Counted from the stretch's first letter, positions 45,244 to 52,806 are shown. The stretch: DNA of 64,000 nucleotides from Sva-07 sp041685755 (GCA_041685755.1 JAWLFC010000001.1:1-64000); one strand, 5' to 3'. Numbers and translations: made by a program. Notes: generated by a model from the letters alone, not told the origin.

Positions 45244-46718
45244 GCGCCGGTCGGCGACGCGGTCGGGGGCCGGGGCCCTGGATCATCCTCGTCGTGGTCG
45301 CCCTGGTGCCCGCGGCCGGGCTGTACGCACTGGTGCGCTGGGCGGCGGCGCAGACCGACGACGGCGACGCGGCACCGCCCGTCGACCCCACGGCCGTCGT
45401 CGCGCCTCCGGCGCCCGCGCTCGCCACTCCGGTGCTCGGATTCCGACGGATGCCGACGATGGTCTCGCGGGCCGTCAACGGCGAGGCGTTCCGTGGCGAG
45501 GTCCAACCGTTCCTGGCGACGATCAACGACCGATCGTGCACGGCGATCGCCGTCGACGGCCAGGAGGTCGGAGCCCGCAACGACACGATCCAGGTGATCC
45601 CCGCCAGCGCCCAGAAGCTGTTGGTCGCCGCCGTCGCGTTGGAGCAGCTCGGCGCGGACTTCACCTACACCACGACCGTGGTCGCCGGCGACGACCCGTC
45701 GGCCGGCGTCGTCGACGGTGACCTGTACCTCGTCGGCGGGGGTGATCCACTCCTGTCGTCGGACTGGTACCCCGACTCCGACCTCGAGCGCTTCCCGGTG
45801 ACCTCACCGACCTCGCTCGACGACCTCGCCGACGACGTGGTGGCCGCCGGTGTCACGACGGTCACGGGCGGCGTGATCGGTGACGGCAGTCGCTACGACG
45901 ACGAGTTCTTCGCGCCCGGCTGGGGCGTCGGCGTCGCCGGCCTCGAGGGTGGGCCCTACGACGCCCTGCTCGTCAACGATTCACGGGTACTCGGCGAGGA
46001 GCTGCGCGCCGGCGATCCGAACTCCGCAGCGGCACGCGAGTTCCTGCGCCTGCTGGAGGAGCGAGGTGTCGACGTGGTGGGAGCGGCGTCGGCCGGTACC
46101 GCGCCGGCGACGGCGGTCGAGCTGGCCTCGATCGAGTCGGCGCCGATGGCCGACGTGGTGGCCGAGATGCTCGGGAACAGCGACAACAACACCGCCGAAC
46201 TGGTCGTCAAGGAACTCGGGACGATCGACGCGGCACCGGGCACGCGCGAAGCGGGGCTGGGTGTGATCCGCCGCCAGCTCGTCGACTGGGGCGTCGCCGT
46301 CGATGCCGTCGTGCTCGCCGACGGCTCGGGCCTCAGCCTCGACAACCGCCTGACCTGCGAGGCGCTCGCTGCCGTGCTCGCTCGCCACGACAGCAACTCG
46401 CCGATCGGACGTGGTCTGCCGGTGGCCGGACAGACAGGCACACTGTCGGATGTGTTCGTCGATCATCCCGTCCAGGGGCGCCTGCTGGGCAAGACCGGAA
46501 CGCTCAACAACCCGCCGTTCAACGTCGACCCCCCTGCGGTCAAGGCGCTCGCCGGCTACCTTCCCGTCGACGGTGGGGGAGAGGTCGAGTACGTCCTCGT
46601 CCTGAACGGGCCGACGATCAGCGACCAGAGCGAGTACCGCCCGATCTGGCTCGACCTGGCCGACACGCTCGACACCTATCCGAGCGGCCCGACGCCGGCG
46701 GAGTTGGGCCCACGATGA
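45240..46718 (+). CDS. D-Ala-D-Ala carboxypeptidase/endopeptidase, PBP4 (DacB) type, copy 1
   Basis: A 492-residue penicillin-binding protein of the S13 family that trims or cleaves peptidoglycan cross-links outside the membrane. A transmembrane anchor (about 14-34) is followed by a Pro/Ala linker. The active-site motifs are SxxK (Ser123-Lys126 in IPASAQKLL), SxN (GNSDNNTAEL near 312) and KTG (LGKTGTLNN near 418). GTG 45240 overlaps the CoA-ligase stop. Copy 2 follows with a 4-base overlap and is clearly paralogous over its whole length. Confidence 0.9.
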   Translation: MSAGRRRGRGPGPWIILVVVALVPAAGLYALVRWAAAQTDDGDAAPPVDPTAVVAPPAPALATPVLGFRRMPTMVSRAVNGEAFRGEVQPFLATINDRSCTAIAVDGQEVGARNDTIQVIPASAQKLLVAAVALEQLGADFTYTTTVVAGDDPSAGVVDGDLYLVGGGDPLLSSDWYPDSDLERFPVTSPTSLDDLADDVVAAGVTTVTGGVIGDGSRYDDEFFAPGWGVGVAGLEGGPYDALLVNDSRVLGEELRAGDPNSAAAREFLRLLEERGVDVVGAASAGTAPATAVELASIESAPMADVVAEMLGNSDNNTAELVVKELGTIDAAPGTREAGLGVIRRQLVDWGVAVDAVVLADGSGLSLDNRLTCEALAAVLARHDSNSPIGRGLPVAGQTGTLSDVFVDHPVQGRLLGKTGTLNNPPFNVDPPAVKALAGYLPVDGGGEVEYVLVLNGPTISDQSEYRPIWLDLADTLDTYPSGPTPAELGPR

Positions 46719-48223
46719 ACCAGATGCGCGTCGATGTCGTCGAGGCCCCGGTGCGGTACCCGTTGACGCCGCTGGTCGCCCTCGTCGCCGTGCTGCTCGT
46801 CCCCCTGGTCGGGCTGTCTGCGCTGTTGATCTGGAGCGATGGGCAGGCCGACGAGCACGAAGCGGCTCTGATGTCCGACTCCGGTGGCGTTCCGGCAGCA
46901 CCGGTCCCGCCGCCGGACGCTGCAGCGCCGGTGCTGGCGACGCCGGTGTTGACGTATCGGCGCGCTCCCGAGCGTGTCGCCACCGCCGGCGACGACGTCC
47001 GGCTGGCGGCGGCGATGGAGGAGCTGGCCTTCTTCGTCGACGAGCGTTCCTGTCTCGCCGTGTCGGTCGACGGACGGCCGGTGATGGCCCACAACGCCGA
47101 CGTTGCCGTCATTCCCGCGAGCACCGTCAAGCTGATCGTGGCCGCCGTGGCGATCGAGCAGCTCGGTGCCGACCACGTCTTCACCACGAGCGTCGCGGCA
47201 CCACCGGTCGTCGACGGAGTGATCGACGGTGACGTGTACCTCGTCGGCGGCGGGGACCCGCTGCTGGTCGCCGAGGACTACCCGATCGAGGACGACCGGT
47301 TCCCGGAGTTCAACACGACATCGCTCGACGCTCTCGCCGACGCCGTGGTGGCCACGGGGGTGCAGCGCATCCGAGGGGCCGTGCTCGGCGACGGCAGCCG
47401 CTACGACGACGAGTTCGTCGTGTCGTCGTGGGGCCCCGGCGTGGCGTTCAACGACGCCGGGCCCTACGACGCGCTCGTCGTCAACGACGCCCGCACGCTC
47501 GGCCGCTTCGGCCGCCAGAGCGATCCCAACGACGCCGCGGCGAGAGAGTTCGTCCGGCTGCTGCGCAACCGCGGCGTCCAGGTCGACCGGGGCTTCGACA
47601 CCGGCGTCGCCGACCCCGACGTGCCGATGCTCGCCAGCATCCAATCGAGGCCGCTGAGCGACGTCGTCGCCGAGATGCTGACCAACAGCGACAACGACAC
47701 CGCCGAGATGCTGGTCAAGGAGTTCGGTGTGGCCGACGGTGGGGTCGGCACGTTGCCGGCCGGGCTCGACGTGATCGACCGGACGCTGCGGTCCTGGGGG
47801 GTCCCGATGGCGGGAGTGCGTCTGACCGACGGCTCCGGGTTGAGCAGTGACAACCGCCTCACCTGCGCAGCGATGCTGGCCGTGCTGCAGCGCGTGGGCG
47901 GCGGGCCGGTCGCCGCTGGACTGCCCGTCGCCGGGCGCAGCGGGACGTTGATCGACGAGTTCGTCGGCACCGCCGTCGACGGGCGTCTCAGCGCCAAGAC
48001 CGGCACGCTCGGCAACCCGCCCGTCGACCTCGATCCGCCGGCGGTGAAGGCCCTGGCCGGCCTGCTCGGCACGACCGCCGGCGACACGATCGAGTTCGTG
48101 CTCCTGCTCAACGGGCCCGACATCTCCGAACCCGACAACTACGACGACTACTGGAGCGCCCTGGCCGAGCGTCTCGCCGCGTACCCGCAGGGACCGAATC
48201 CGGTCGGTGTCGCTCCCGACTGA
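46715..48223 (+). CDS. D-Ala-D-Ala carboxypeptidase/endopeptidase, PBP4 (DacB) type, copy 2
   Basis: A 502-residue paralogue of the preceding gene with an N-terminal membrane anchor (about 19-40) and linker. The motifs are Ser136-Lys139 in IPASTVKLI, SDN in TNSDNDTAEML near 325 and KTG in SAKTGTLGN near 428; all three are intact, so both copies should be active. The matching segments DGDVYLVGGGDPLL, GDGSRYDDEF and GPYDALVVNDART show tandem duplication followed by divergence. ATG 46715 overlaps the previous stop (ATGA). Confidence 0.9.
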   Translation: MNQMRVDVVEAPVRYPLTPLVALVAVLLVPLVGLSALLIWSDGQADEHEAALMSDSGGVPAAPVPPPDAAAPVLATPVLTYRRAPERVATAGDDVRLAAAMEELAFFVDERSCLAVSVDGRPVMAHNADVAVIPASTVKLIVAAVAIEQLGADHVFTTSVAAPPVVDGVIDGDVYLVGGGDPLLVAEDYPIEDDRFPEFNTTSLDALADAVVATGVQRIRGAVLGDGSRYDDEFVVSSWGPGVAFNDAGPYDALVVNDARTLGRFGRQSDPNDAAAREFVRLLRNRGVQVDRGFDTGVADPDVPMLASIQSRPLSDVVAEMLTNSDNDTAEMLVKEFGVADGGVGTLPAGLDVIDRTLRSWGVPMAGVRLTDGSGLSSDNRLTCAAMLAVLQRVGGGPVAAGLPVAGRSGTLIDEFVGTAVDGRLSAKTGTLGNPPVDLDPPAVKALAGLLGTTAGDTIEFVLLLNGPDISEPDNYDDYWSALAERLAAYPQGPNPVGVAPD

Positions 48224-48279
48224 CCGCCGCCTCGGCGCTCCGGTGCGCGGCGTCGCATCGGCTGCCCTAGCGTCGAGGC

Positions 48280-48900
48280 ATGGCCGTGTTGCCGATGTTC
48301 CCGCTCGGATCCGTGCTGCTGCCGGGTGGCCTGCTGCCGTTGCACGTGTTCGAGCCCCGCTACCGCGACATGATCCGCGACTGCCTGCGCGTCGACGGTG
48401 AACCCGAGTTCGGCCAGGCGCTGATCACCCGCGGCTGGGAGACCGGCGGCGGCGACGAACGCGCCATGGTCGGCACGATCGCCCAGATGCTGCAGGTCGA
48501 AGCCCTCGACGAGGATCGCTACGCCCTCGTCGCCGTCGGCACCCGCCGGATCAGGATCAACGCCTGGCTGCCCGACGACCCGTACCCGGTCGCCGACGTC
48601 GACGACTGGCCCGACGCCGAGCCCGATCCTCCGGGTCTCGACGTCCAGGTCGCAGCCGCTCACGCCCGGGTCCGGTCGGCGATGGCGATGGCCGTCGAGC
48701 TCGGCGACCTCGCCGCGACCGACGACACGGACATTTCCGACGACCCGCTCGTCGCGACCTATCACCTCGCAGCGCTGGCGCCGATCGGGCCCGCCGATCG
48801 TCTCCGTCTGCTCAGCGCCGAGGGGCCCGCGGAGCGTCTCGACGTGCTCGACGAGATCCTCGACGACGTGGAAGCGATGTTGAAGTTCCGGCTTTCGTGA
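48280..48900 (+). CDS. LON substrate-binding (N-terminal) domain protein
   Basis: A 206-residue protein consisting of a Lon N-terminal/PUA-like domain without the ATPase or protease parts. It begins AVLPMFPLGSVLLPGGLLPL, followed by LHVFEPRYRDMIRDCL and later GTIAQMLQVEALDEDRYALV, all typical. Stand-alone versions are common in actinobacteria; their role is unknown. TAGCGT (48268-48273) is 6 bases before the ATG, a good leaderless promoter. It heads an operon of overlapping or closely spaced genes that runs to trmI. Confidence 0.85.
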   Translation: MAVLPMFPLGSVLLPGGLLPLHVFEPRYRDMIRDCLRVDGEPEFGQALITRGWETGGGDERAMVGTIAQMLQVEALDEDRYALVAVGTRRIRINAWLPDDPYPVADVDDWPDAEPDPPGLDVQVAAAHARVRSAMAMAVELGDLAATDDTDISDDPLVATYHLAALAPIGPADRLRLLSAEGPAERLDVLDEILDDVEAMLKFRLS

Positions 48901-49286
48901 TAGAACGGGGTGCCGTGTCGGACTCCAGTGACCTCGAACAGCGTCTTGCCCGCCAGGCAGAGAAGGCCAAGGCCGCCGATGCCGACGCCTCCGTGGGCGA
49001 GATCGTCGACACCCTCAAGGCCTACGCCAAGCAGGAGACGCTCGGCCCGCTCAAGGGCGCCGGCACCTGGCTCGGCTTCGGCGCAGCCGGTGCGCTGACG
49101 CTCAGCGTCGGGCTGTTGCTGTTGCTGCTCGGGCTGCTGCGGCTGCTGCAGACCGAGTGGAGCCGGTCGGCGGAGGGCTCGCTGTCGTGGTTGGCCTACC
49201 TGATCACCTTCGCGGTGGCTCTGGTGTTCATCGCGTTGGCACTGCTGCGTGTCAAGAAGGCGACCCTCAACAAGGAACCGAAGTAA
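48897..49286 (+). CDS. Two-helix membrane protein, holin-superfamily-III (DUF1469)-like
   Basis: A 129-residue protein with an amphipathic N-terminal helix (residues 8-50), two transmembrane segments (about 57-80, GALTLSVGLLLLLLGLLRLL; and 95-117) and a short basic tail. The layout resembles the actinobacterial Phage_holin_3_6/DUF1469 family, which despite its name is mostly chromosomal. No other phage gene is present. GTG 48897 overlaps the previous stop; GTG 48915 is a second possible start. Function unknown. Confidence 0.65.
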   Translation: MIERGAVSDSSDLEQRLARQAEKAKAADADASVGEIVDTLKAYAKQETLGPLKGAGTWLGFGAAGALTLSVGLLLLLLGLLRLLQTEWSRSAEGSLSWLAYLITFAVALVFIALALLRVKKATLNKEPK

Positions 49287-49298
49287 GGAGCTGCCGAG

Positions 49299-49526
49299 AT
49301 GGCGAAGAAGACCACTGCCGCCGTGCCGGAGAAGATCACCCCGCAGGAGATCGAGAACCAGCTCCAGTCGCTGCAGGGCGAGATCCAGGGCAAGGTCGAC
49401 GACAAGAAGACCTCGATCGCGTCCGTCGCCGCCGGCGGCGCCGTGGTGCTGCTGATCATCTTCTTCCTGCTCGGCAAGCGCTCGGGCAAGAAGCGCAGCA
49501 CCGTCGTCGAGATCCGACGCATCTGA
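49299..49526 (+). CDS. Small single-pass membrane protein
   Basis: A 75-residue protein: a charged helical N-terminal part (EKITPQEIENQLQSLQGEIQ, residues 11-30), one transmembrane helix (about 42-59, SVAAGGAVVLLIIFFLLG) and a basic C-terminal tail. The orientation is probably N-out by the positive-inside rule. AAGGAG at 49286-49291 is 7 bases before the ATG. The stop overlaps the next ATG (TGATG). I recognise no family. Confidence 0.7.
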   Translation: MAKKTTAAVPEKITPQEIENQLQSLQGEIQGKVDDKKTSIASVAAGGAVVLLIIFFLLGKRSGKKRSTVVEIRRI

Positions 49527-49837
49527 TGGCGATCGTTCCGCGCACGCTGCAGCCGTCGTTCATCATCCGGCGCAAGGCGATGCGGCAGGGCGTCCTCGGT
49601 CGCAGCGTCGTCTGGAAGGTCGTCGCTGCCGTCGTGTTCGGTCGCTCGACGATGAAGAAGGTGTTCGGTCGCAACCCCGAACCGCTCGGCAAACGCACGA
49701 TCGCCGCCGGCGGCATGATCTCGGTCGCCGCCAGCACCCCGCTCTCGCGTCGGCAGGCGAAGCGGGCCGGGATCACCAAGGAGGCGCTCGCTGCCCGGGC
49801 GGAGGCCGACCTCGAGGCGGTCAGCAGTTCGTCGTGA
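49526..49837 (+). CDS. Small basic hypothetical protein
   Basis: A 103-residue, strongly basic protein (MAIVPRTLQPSFIIRRKAMR at the start), possibly membrane-associated through a mid-sequence hydrophobic patch (SVVWKVVAAVVFG). I recognise no family. It is tightly coupled on both sides (TGATG before, GTGA after, into ttuB), so it belongs to the same operon. It may work with the two small membrane proteins upstream, but nothing in the sequence shows how. Confidence 0.65.
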   Translation: MAIVPRTLQPSFIIRRKAMRQGVLGRSVVWKVVAAVVFGRSTMKKVFGRNPEPLGKRTIAAGGMISVAASTPLSRRQAKRAGITKEALAARAEADLEAVSSSS

Positions 49838-50034
49838 AGGTCGTGCTCCGCAATCCGCGGCGCGAGATCGAGATCGACGGACCGCGTGCGGTGAACCAGT
49901 TGCTCGACGAGCTCGGCCTGAACCGTGAGGCCCACCTCGTCATCTGCAACGGCACCCTGGTGCCCGGCGATGCACGTCTCGGCACCGCCGACGTCGTCGA
50001 GGTCCGCCCCGTGGTCTCGGGCGGGGCGGCGTGA
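49834..50034 (+). CDS. ttuB: Ubiquitin-like sulfur carrier, TtuB-like, with C-terminal Ala-Ala after Gly-Gly
   Basis: A 66-residue beta-grasp protein (MKVVLRNPRREIEIDG, LLDELGLN, LVICNGTLV) resembling Thermus TtuB, the carrier whose C-terminal thiocarboxylate supplies sulfur for 2-thiothymidine at tRNA position 54 and which can also be conjugated to proteins. The family ends in Gly-Gly; here the end is VVSGGAA (Gly63-Gly64, then two Ala). Two residues would have to be removed before an E1-like enzyme could adenylate Gly64. GTG 49834 overlaps the previous stop, and its own stop overlaps the ttuA GTG. Identification rests on sequence plus the adjacent ttuA. Confidence 0.82.
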   Translation: MKVVLRNPRREIEIDGPRAVNQLLDELGLNREAHLVICNGTLVPGDARLGTADVVEVRPVVSGGAA

Positions 50035-50984
50035 GGACCTGCCGGGTCTGCCGCGGGACGGCGGTCATCGACCTGCCACGGCACAACGCGAGCTTCTGTG
50101 CCGAGCACCTCCAGCAGCTCTGTCGTCGCCAGTTCGCCAAGGCGATCGACGACTTCGAGATGCTTGCACCGGGCGACCGGGTGTTGGTGGCGGTCAGTGG
50201 CGGCAAGGACTCCCTCGCGGTCTGGGACCTGCTGATCGACGCCGGCTACGAGGCCGACGGGCTCTACGTCGGCCTCGGGATCGGCGACTACTCGACCGAG
50301 AGCGGCGAGTACGTCCGGCGGTTCGCGGCCGAACGGCAGCTGGTGCTGCAGACGATCGACCTGCGCGAGGAGTACGACTACGACGTCCCGACGGCGGCAT
50401 CGGTGACCGGACGGGTCCCGTGCTCGGCCTGCGGGCTGTCGAAGCGCCACCTGTTCGACCGCGCCGCACTCGAGGGCGGCTACGACGCCGTGGTCACCGG
50501 CCACAACCTCGACGACGAAGCCGCCGTCCTGTTCGGCAACACGCTGCGCTGGGATCTCGACTACCTGGCCCGTCAGTTCCCGGTGCTGGCCGCCCGCGAC
50601 GGGTTCCCGAAGAAGGTCAAGCCGCTCGTACGGCTGACCGAACGCGAGACCGCGGCGTGGTGCCTCGTGCGCGGGATCGACTACGTGGTCGAGGAGTGCC
50701 CGATCGCTGCCGGAAACCGCCACCTCGGCTACAAGGAGTCGCTCAACGCGGTCGAAGCGCAGTCGCCGGGGACCAAGGCCACGTTCTACCTGGGGTTCCT
50801 CGACCGGATCGCGCCGCTGCTCGCCGATCGCCGCCTGGACGACGACGTCGAGCTCGGCGCCTGCACACGATGCGGTTCACCGACGCCCAACGAGGTCTGC
50901 GCCTTCTGCCGCCAGCTCGACACCGTTCAGGGCCACGATCCGGTCGCCGTCGACATGGTCCTCCCGCGACGGAGGCGGCGATGA
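50031..50984 (+). CDS. ttuA: tRNA-5-methyluridine(54) 2-sulfurtransferase, TtuA-like
   Basis: A 317-residue enzyme. In order: N-terminal zinc finger (Cys4, Cys7, Cys23, His26), PP-loop SGGKDS at 56-61 for ATP, CSAC at 131-134 plus Cys223 in EECP as the three ligands of a [4Fe-4S] cluster, GHNLDDEAAVLFGN at 157-170, and a C-terminal zinc site (Cys278, Cys281, Cys290, Cys293). These positions match Thermus TtuA almost residue for residue. It should thiolate U/T54 in tRNA using sulfur from TtuB. GTG overlaps the ttuB stop; its own stop overlaps trmI (ATGA). Confidence 0.92.
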   Translation: MRTCRVCRGTAVIDLPRHNASFCAEHLQQLCRRQFAKAIDDFEMLAPGDRVLVAVSGGKDSLAVWDLLIDAGYEADGLYVGLGIGDYSTESGEYVRRFAAERQLVLQTIDLREEYDYDVPTAASVTGRVPCSACGLSKRHLFDRAALEGGYDAVVTGHNLDDEAAVLFGNTLRWDLDYLARQFPVLAARDGFPKKVKPLVRLTERETAAWCLVRGIDYVVEECPIAAGNRHLGYKESLNAVEAQSPGTKATFYLGFLDRIAPLLADRRLDDDVELGACTRCGSPTPNEVCAFCRQLDTVQGHDPVAVDMVLPRRRRR

Positions 50985-51766
50985 CCGGGCTGTTCGCCGC
51001 CGGCGAGCGAGCCCTGCTGCTCGACTCGAAGAAGCGCCGGTACCTGATCGAGCTCGCCGACGACGGCGAGTTCCACAGCCACAACGGCTTCGTCGCCCAT
51101 CGCGAGGTGATCGGCCGGCGCGAAGGCGTGGTCGTGCGTTCGACCAAGGGCTCGGAGTACATCGCCCTGCGGCCGACGTTGGAGGACTTCGTCGTGGAGA
51201 TGCCCCGCGGTGCCCAGGTGATCTATCCCAAGGACCTCGGCCCGATCTGCCTGCTCGCCGACATCGGTCCCGGGGTGAGGGTGTTCGAGACCGGAATCGG
51301 GTCCGGTGCGCTGTCGATGACGATGCTGCGCTACGGCGCCGACATCGTCGGGTACGAGGTGCGCGAGGACTTCGCCAACCGAGCCCGCAAGAACGTGCAG
51401 AGCTTTCTCGGCGAGGACGCGCTCGACCGCTACGACGTCCACATCGCCGACAGCTACGAGGCGATCGACCCCGAGCTCGGCATGTTCGACCGGGTCGTGC
51501 TCGACCTGCCCGAGCCGTGGCAGGTCGTGCCCCACGCCGAGGCGGTGCTGCAGCCGGGTGGGCTGCTCGTCGCCTACACGCCGTCGATCACCCAGGCCGT
51601 GCAGGTTCGCGAGGCCCTCAGGGGCAAGTGGATCGACGCCCGCACGATCGAGGTGCTCCACCGCGGGTGGTACATCGAGGGCCAGGCCGTGCGACCGGAT
51701 CATCGGATGGTCGCCCACACCGCGTTCTTGAGCGTGGCCCGCTTCCTCGGGCGCAACCCGAGCTGA
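50981..51766 (+). CDS. trmI: tRNA (adenine-58-N1)-methyltransferase
   Basis: A 261-residue SAM-dependent methyltransferase that makes m1A58 in the tRNA T-loop. The N-terminal part has the RNA-binding beta domain (FAAGERALLLDSKKRRYL). The SAM motif is VFETGIGSGALSMTML near residue 105, the acidic motif VGYEVREDFANRARKNV near 127, and the catalytic Asp region VVLDLPEPWQVV near 173. The gene is coupled to ttuA, which modifies position 54 of the same loop. In mycobacteria trmI lies near mpa, as it does here. Confidence 0.93.
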   Translation: MTGLFAAGERALLLDSKKRRYLIELADDGEFHSHNGFVAHREVIGRREGVVVRSTKGSEYIALRPTLEDFVVEMPRGAQVIYPKDLGPICLLADIGPGVRVFETGIGSGALSMTMLRYGADIVGYEVREDFANRARKNVQSFLGEDALDRYDVHIADSYEAIDPELGMFDRVVLDLPEPWQVVPHAEAVLQPGGLLVAYTPSITQAVQVREALRGKWIDARTIEVLHRGWYIEGQAVRPDHRMVAHTAFLSVARFLGRNPS

Positions 51767-51769
51767 GCG

Positions 51770-52378
51770 TCAGCCCGGCGGCTCGAGGCGCAGGGCGGTG
51801 CTGAGCCCGTCGAGGAGGTCGGGGGTGTCCGGCCATGCCATGTCGGGGTGGGAGCCGCACAGGTCGACGATGCCGTGGATCCACGTGTGCACCTGGACGG
51901 CGACGAAGAAGGGGTCGCGGTCGTCGCCGAGTCGGTCGAGCATGCGGGCGACCGCATCGATCAACAGCTGGAACGCGGCGAGGCCGCCGGGGGAGTCGCC
52001 GTCACCGAGATCGACCTTGTCGGAGAAGAGCACCCGGTACTGGCCCGGGTGATCGAGGGCGTAGTCGACGTAGGCGTCGCCCATGGCCCGGAACGCCATG
52101 AACGGGTCGTCGCTGCTGTCGTGGGCATGCAAGAGCTGTTCGTAGAACGTCGACCAGCAGTGGTCGACGGTGCCGCGCAGCAGTTCGACGTGGTCGTCGA
52201 AGTGCCGGTAGACCGCCGTGGGCGAGACGCCGGCTCGCCGCGCCACGGCGCGCAGCGACACCGCCTCCATCTCGCCGTGCTCGGCGATCAGGTCGGCTGC
52301 GGCGACGACCAGATCGGTGCGCAACGAGTCGCCTTCGCCACGAGGCGACCGCGGGCGGGGGACGGTCGGTGCGCTCAC
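51770..52378 (-). CDS. TetR family transcriptional regulator
   Basis: A 202-residue regulator. The helix-turn-helix reads LIAEHGEMEAVSLRAVARRA then GVSPTAVYRHFDDHVELLRG, typical of TetR, with a TetR_C-like ligand domain afterwards (HPGQYRVLFSDKVD). The GTG at 52378 is chosen because TAGCAT (minus strand, 52386-52391) lies 7 bases upstream; a TTG at 52402 would place that promoter inside the gene. The element GTTGACAAC (52395-52403) just upstream is a perfect 9-base palindrome in a good position for autorepression. A ferredoxin gene lies upstream on the same strand. Confidence 0.87.
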   Translation of the reverse strand: MSAPTVPRPRSPRGEGDSLRTDLVVAAADLIAEHGEMEAVSLRAVARRAGVSPTAVYRHFDDHVELLRGTVDHCWSTFYEQLLHAHDSSDDPFMAFRAMGDAYVDYALDHPGQYRVLFSDKVDLGDGDSPGGLAAFQLLIDAVARMLDRLGDDRDPFFVAVQVHTWIHGIVDLCGSHPDMAWPDTPDLLDGLSTALRLEPPG

Positions 52379-52394
52379 GGTGTCGATGCTATCG

Positions 52395-52410
52395 GTTGAC
52401 AACTGTTCAC
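52395..52410. promoter_or_regulatory. Candidate TetR operator upstream of the tetR-like gene
   Basis: GTTGACAAC (52395-52403) is a palindrome overlapping AACTGTTCA (52401-52409). The same nine bases AACTGTTCA occur in reverse orientation before the ferredoxin gene. The site lies just upstream of the regulator's own -10. Confidence 0.4.
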
Positions 52411-52440
52411 CTCGATGCTCCGCGCATCGTCGCCGAGACG

Positions 52441-52477
52441 CGACGAGGCCCCGGACACATCGTCCGGGGCCTCGTCG
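52441..52477. terminator. Strong hairpin between ferredoxin and tetR genes
   Basis: CGACGAGGCCCCGGAC (52441-52456) and its exact complement (52462-52477) form a 16-bp stem with a 5-base loop. It lies 34 bases after the ferredoxin stop on the minus strand. There is no T-run, so it may be an RNA-stabilising or Rho-independent-like element without U tract, as is common in high-G+C actinobacteria. Confidence 0.65.
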
Positions 52478-52510
52478 GTTCGGTGGGACTCGCGCTCGAT
52501 CGAGCGGGTG

Positions 52511-52756
52511 TCAGGGTTCGATGTAGATGCACTCGCCGGGGCACTCCTCGGCGGATTCGATCACGGCTTCGAGTTGGCCGTCGGGGATCTCGGCGAGACC
52601 CTCGGCACCCTGGGGGTTGCCCTTGGCCTCGGCGAAGACCTTGTCACCTTCCACGACGTAGGCGAGGCCGTCGTCGAGCAGGGTGAAGACGTCGGGGGCG
52701 ATCTCCTCGCACAGGCCGTCGCCGGTGCACAGATCCTGGTCGATCCAGACCTTCAT
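52511..52756 (-). CDS. Small ferredoxin (3Fe-4S/4Fe-4S type)
   Basis: An 81-residue electron carrier. The cluster motif is CTGDGLC (Cys10, Cys16) with CPGEC (Cys72, Cys76) near the C-terminus. The C-x5-C...C-P pattern is typical of the single-cluster ferredoxins that serve cytochromes P450 in actinobacteria, but the fourth cysteine (Cys76) may allow a 4Fe cluster. The protein is acidic. AGGAG lies 9 bases before the ATG. No P450 gene is in the window. Upstream is a dyad (52785-52806) sharing nine bases with the tetR operator candidate. Confidence 0.87.
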   Translation of the reverse strand: MKVWIDQDLCTGDGLCEEIAPDVFTLLDDGLAYVVEGDKVFAEAKGNPQGAEGLAEIPDGQLEAVIESAEECPGECIYIEP

Positions 52757-52784
52757 GTCAGTTGGCTCCTCATCGAGTTCGTCG

Positions 52785-52806
52785 GTACAACTGCTGAACA
52801 GTTTAC
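52785..52806. promoter_or_regulatory. Imperfect dyad upstream of the ferredoxin gene
   Basis: GTACAACTG (52785-52793) and CAGTTTAC (52799-52806) face each other around five bases. It shares ACAACTG and, in reverse orientation, AACTGTTCA with the site before the tetR-like gene, suggesting that one regulator binds both. Confidence 0.4.

Noticed and set aside
48897..49286. Prophage holin
   Set aside because: The two-helix protein resembles holin superfamily III only in topology; no lysin, structural or integrase gene is nearby.
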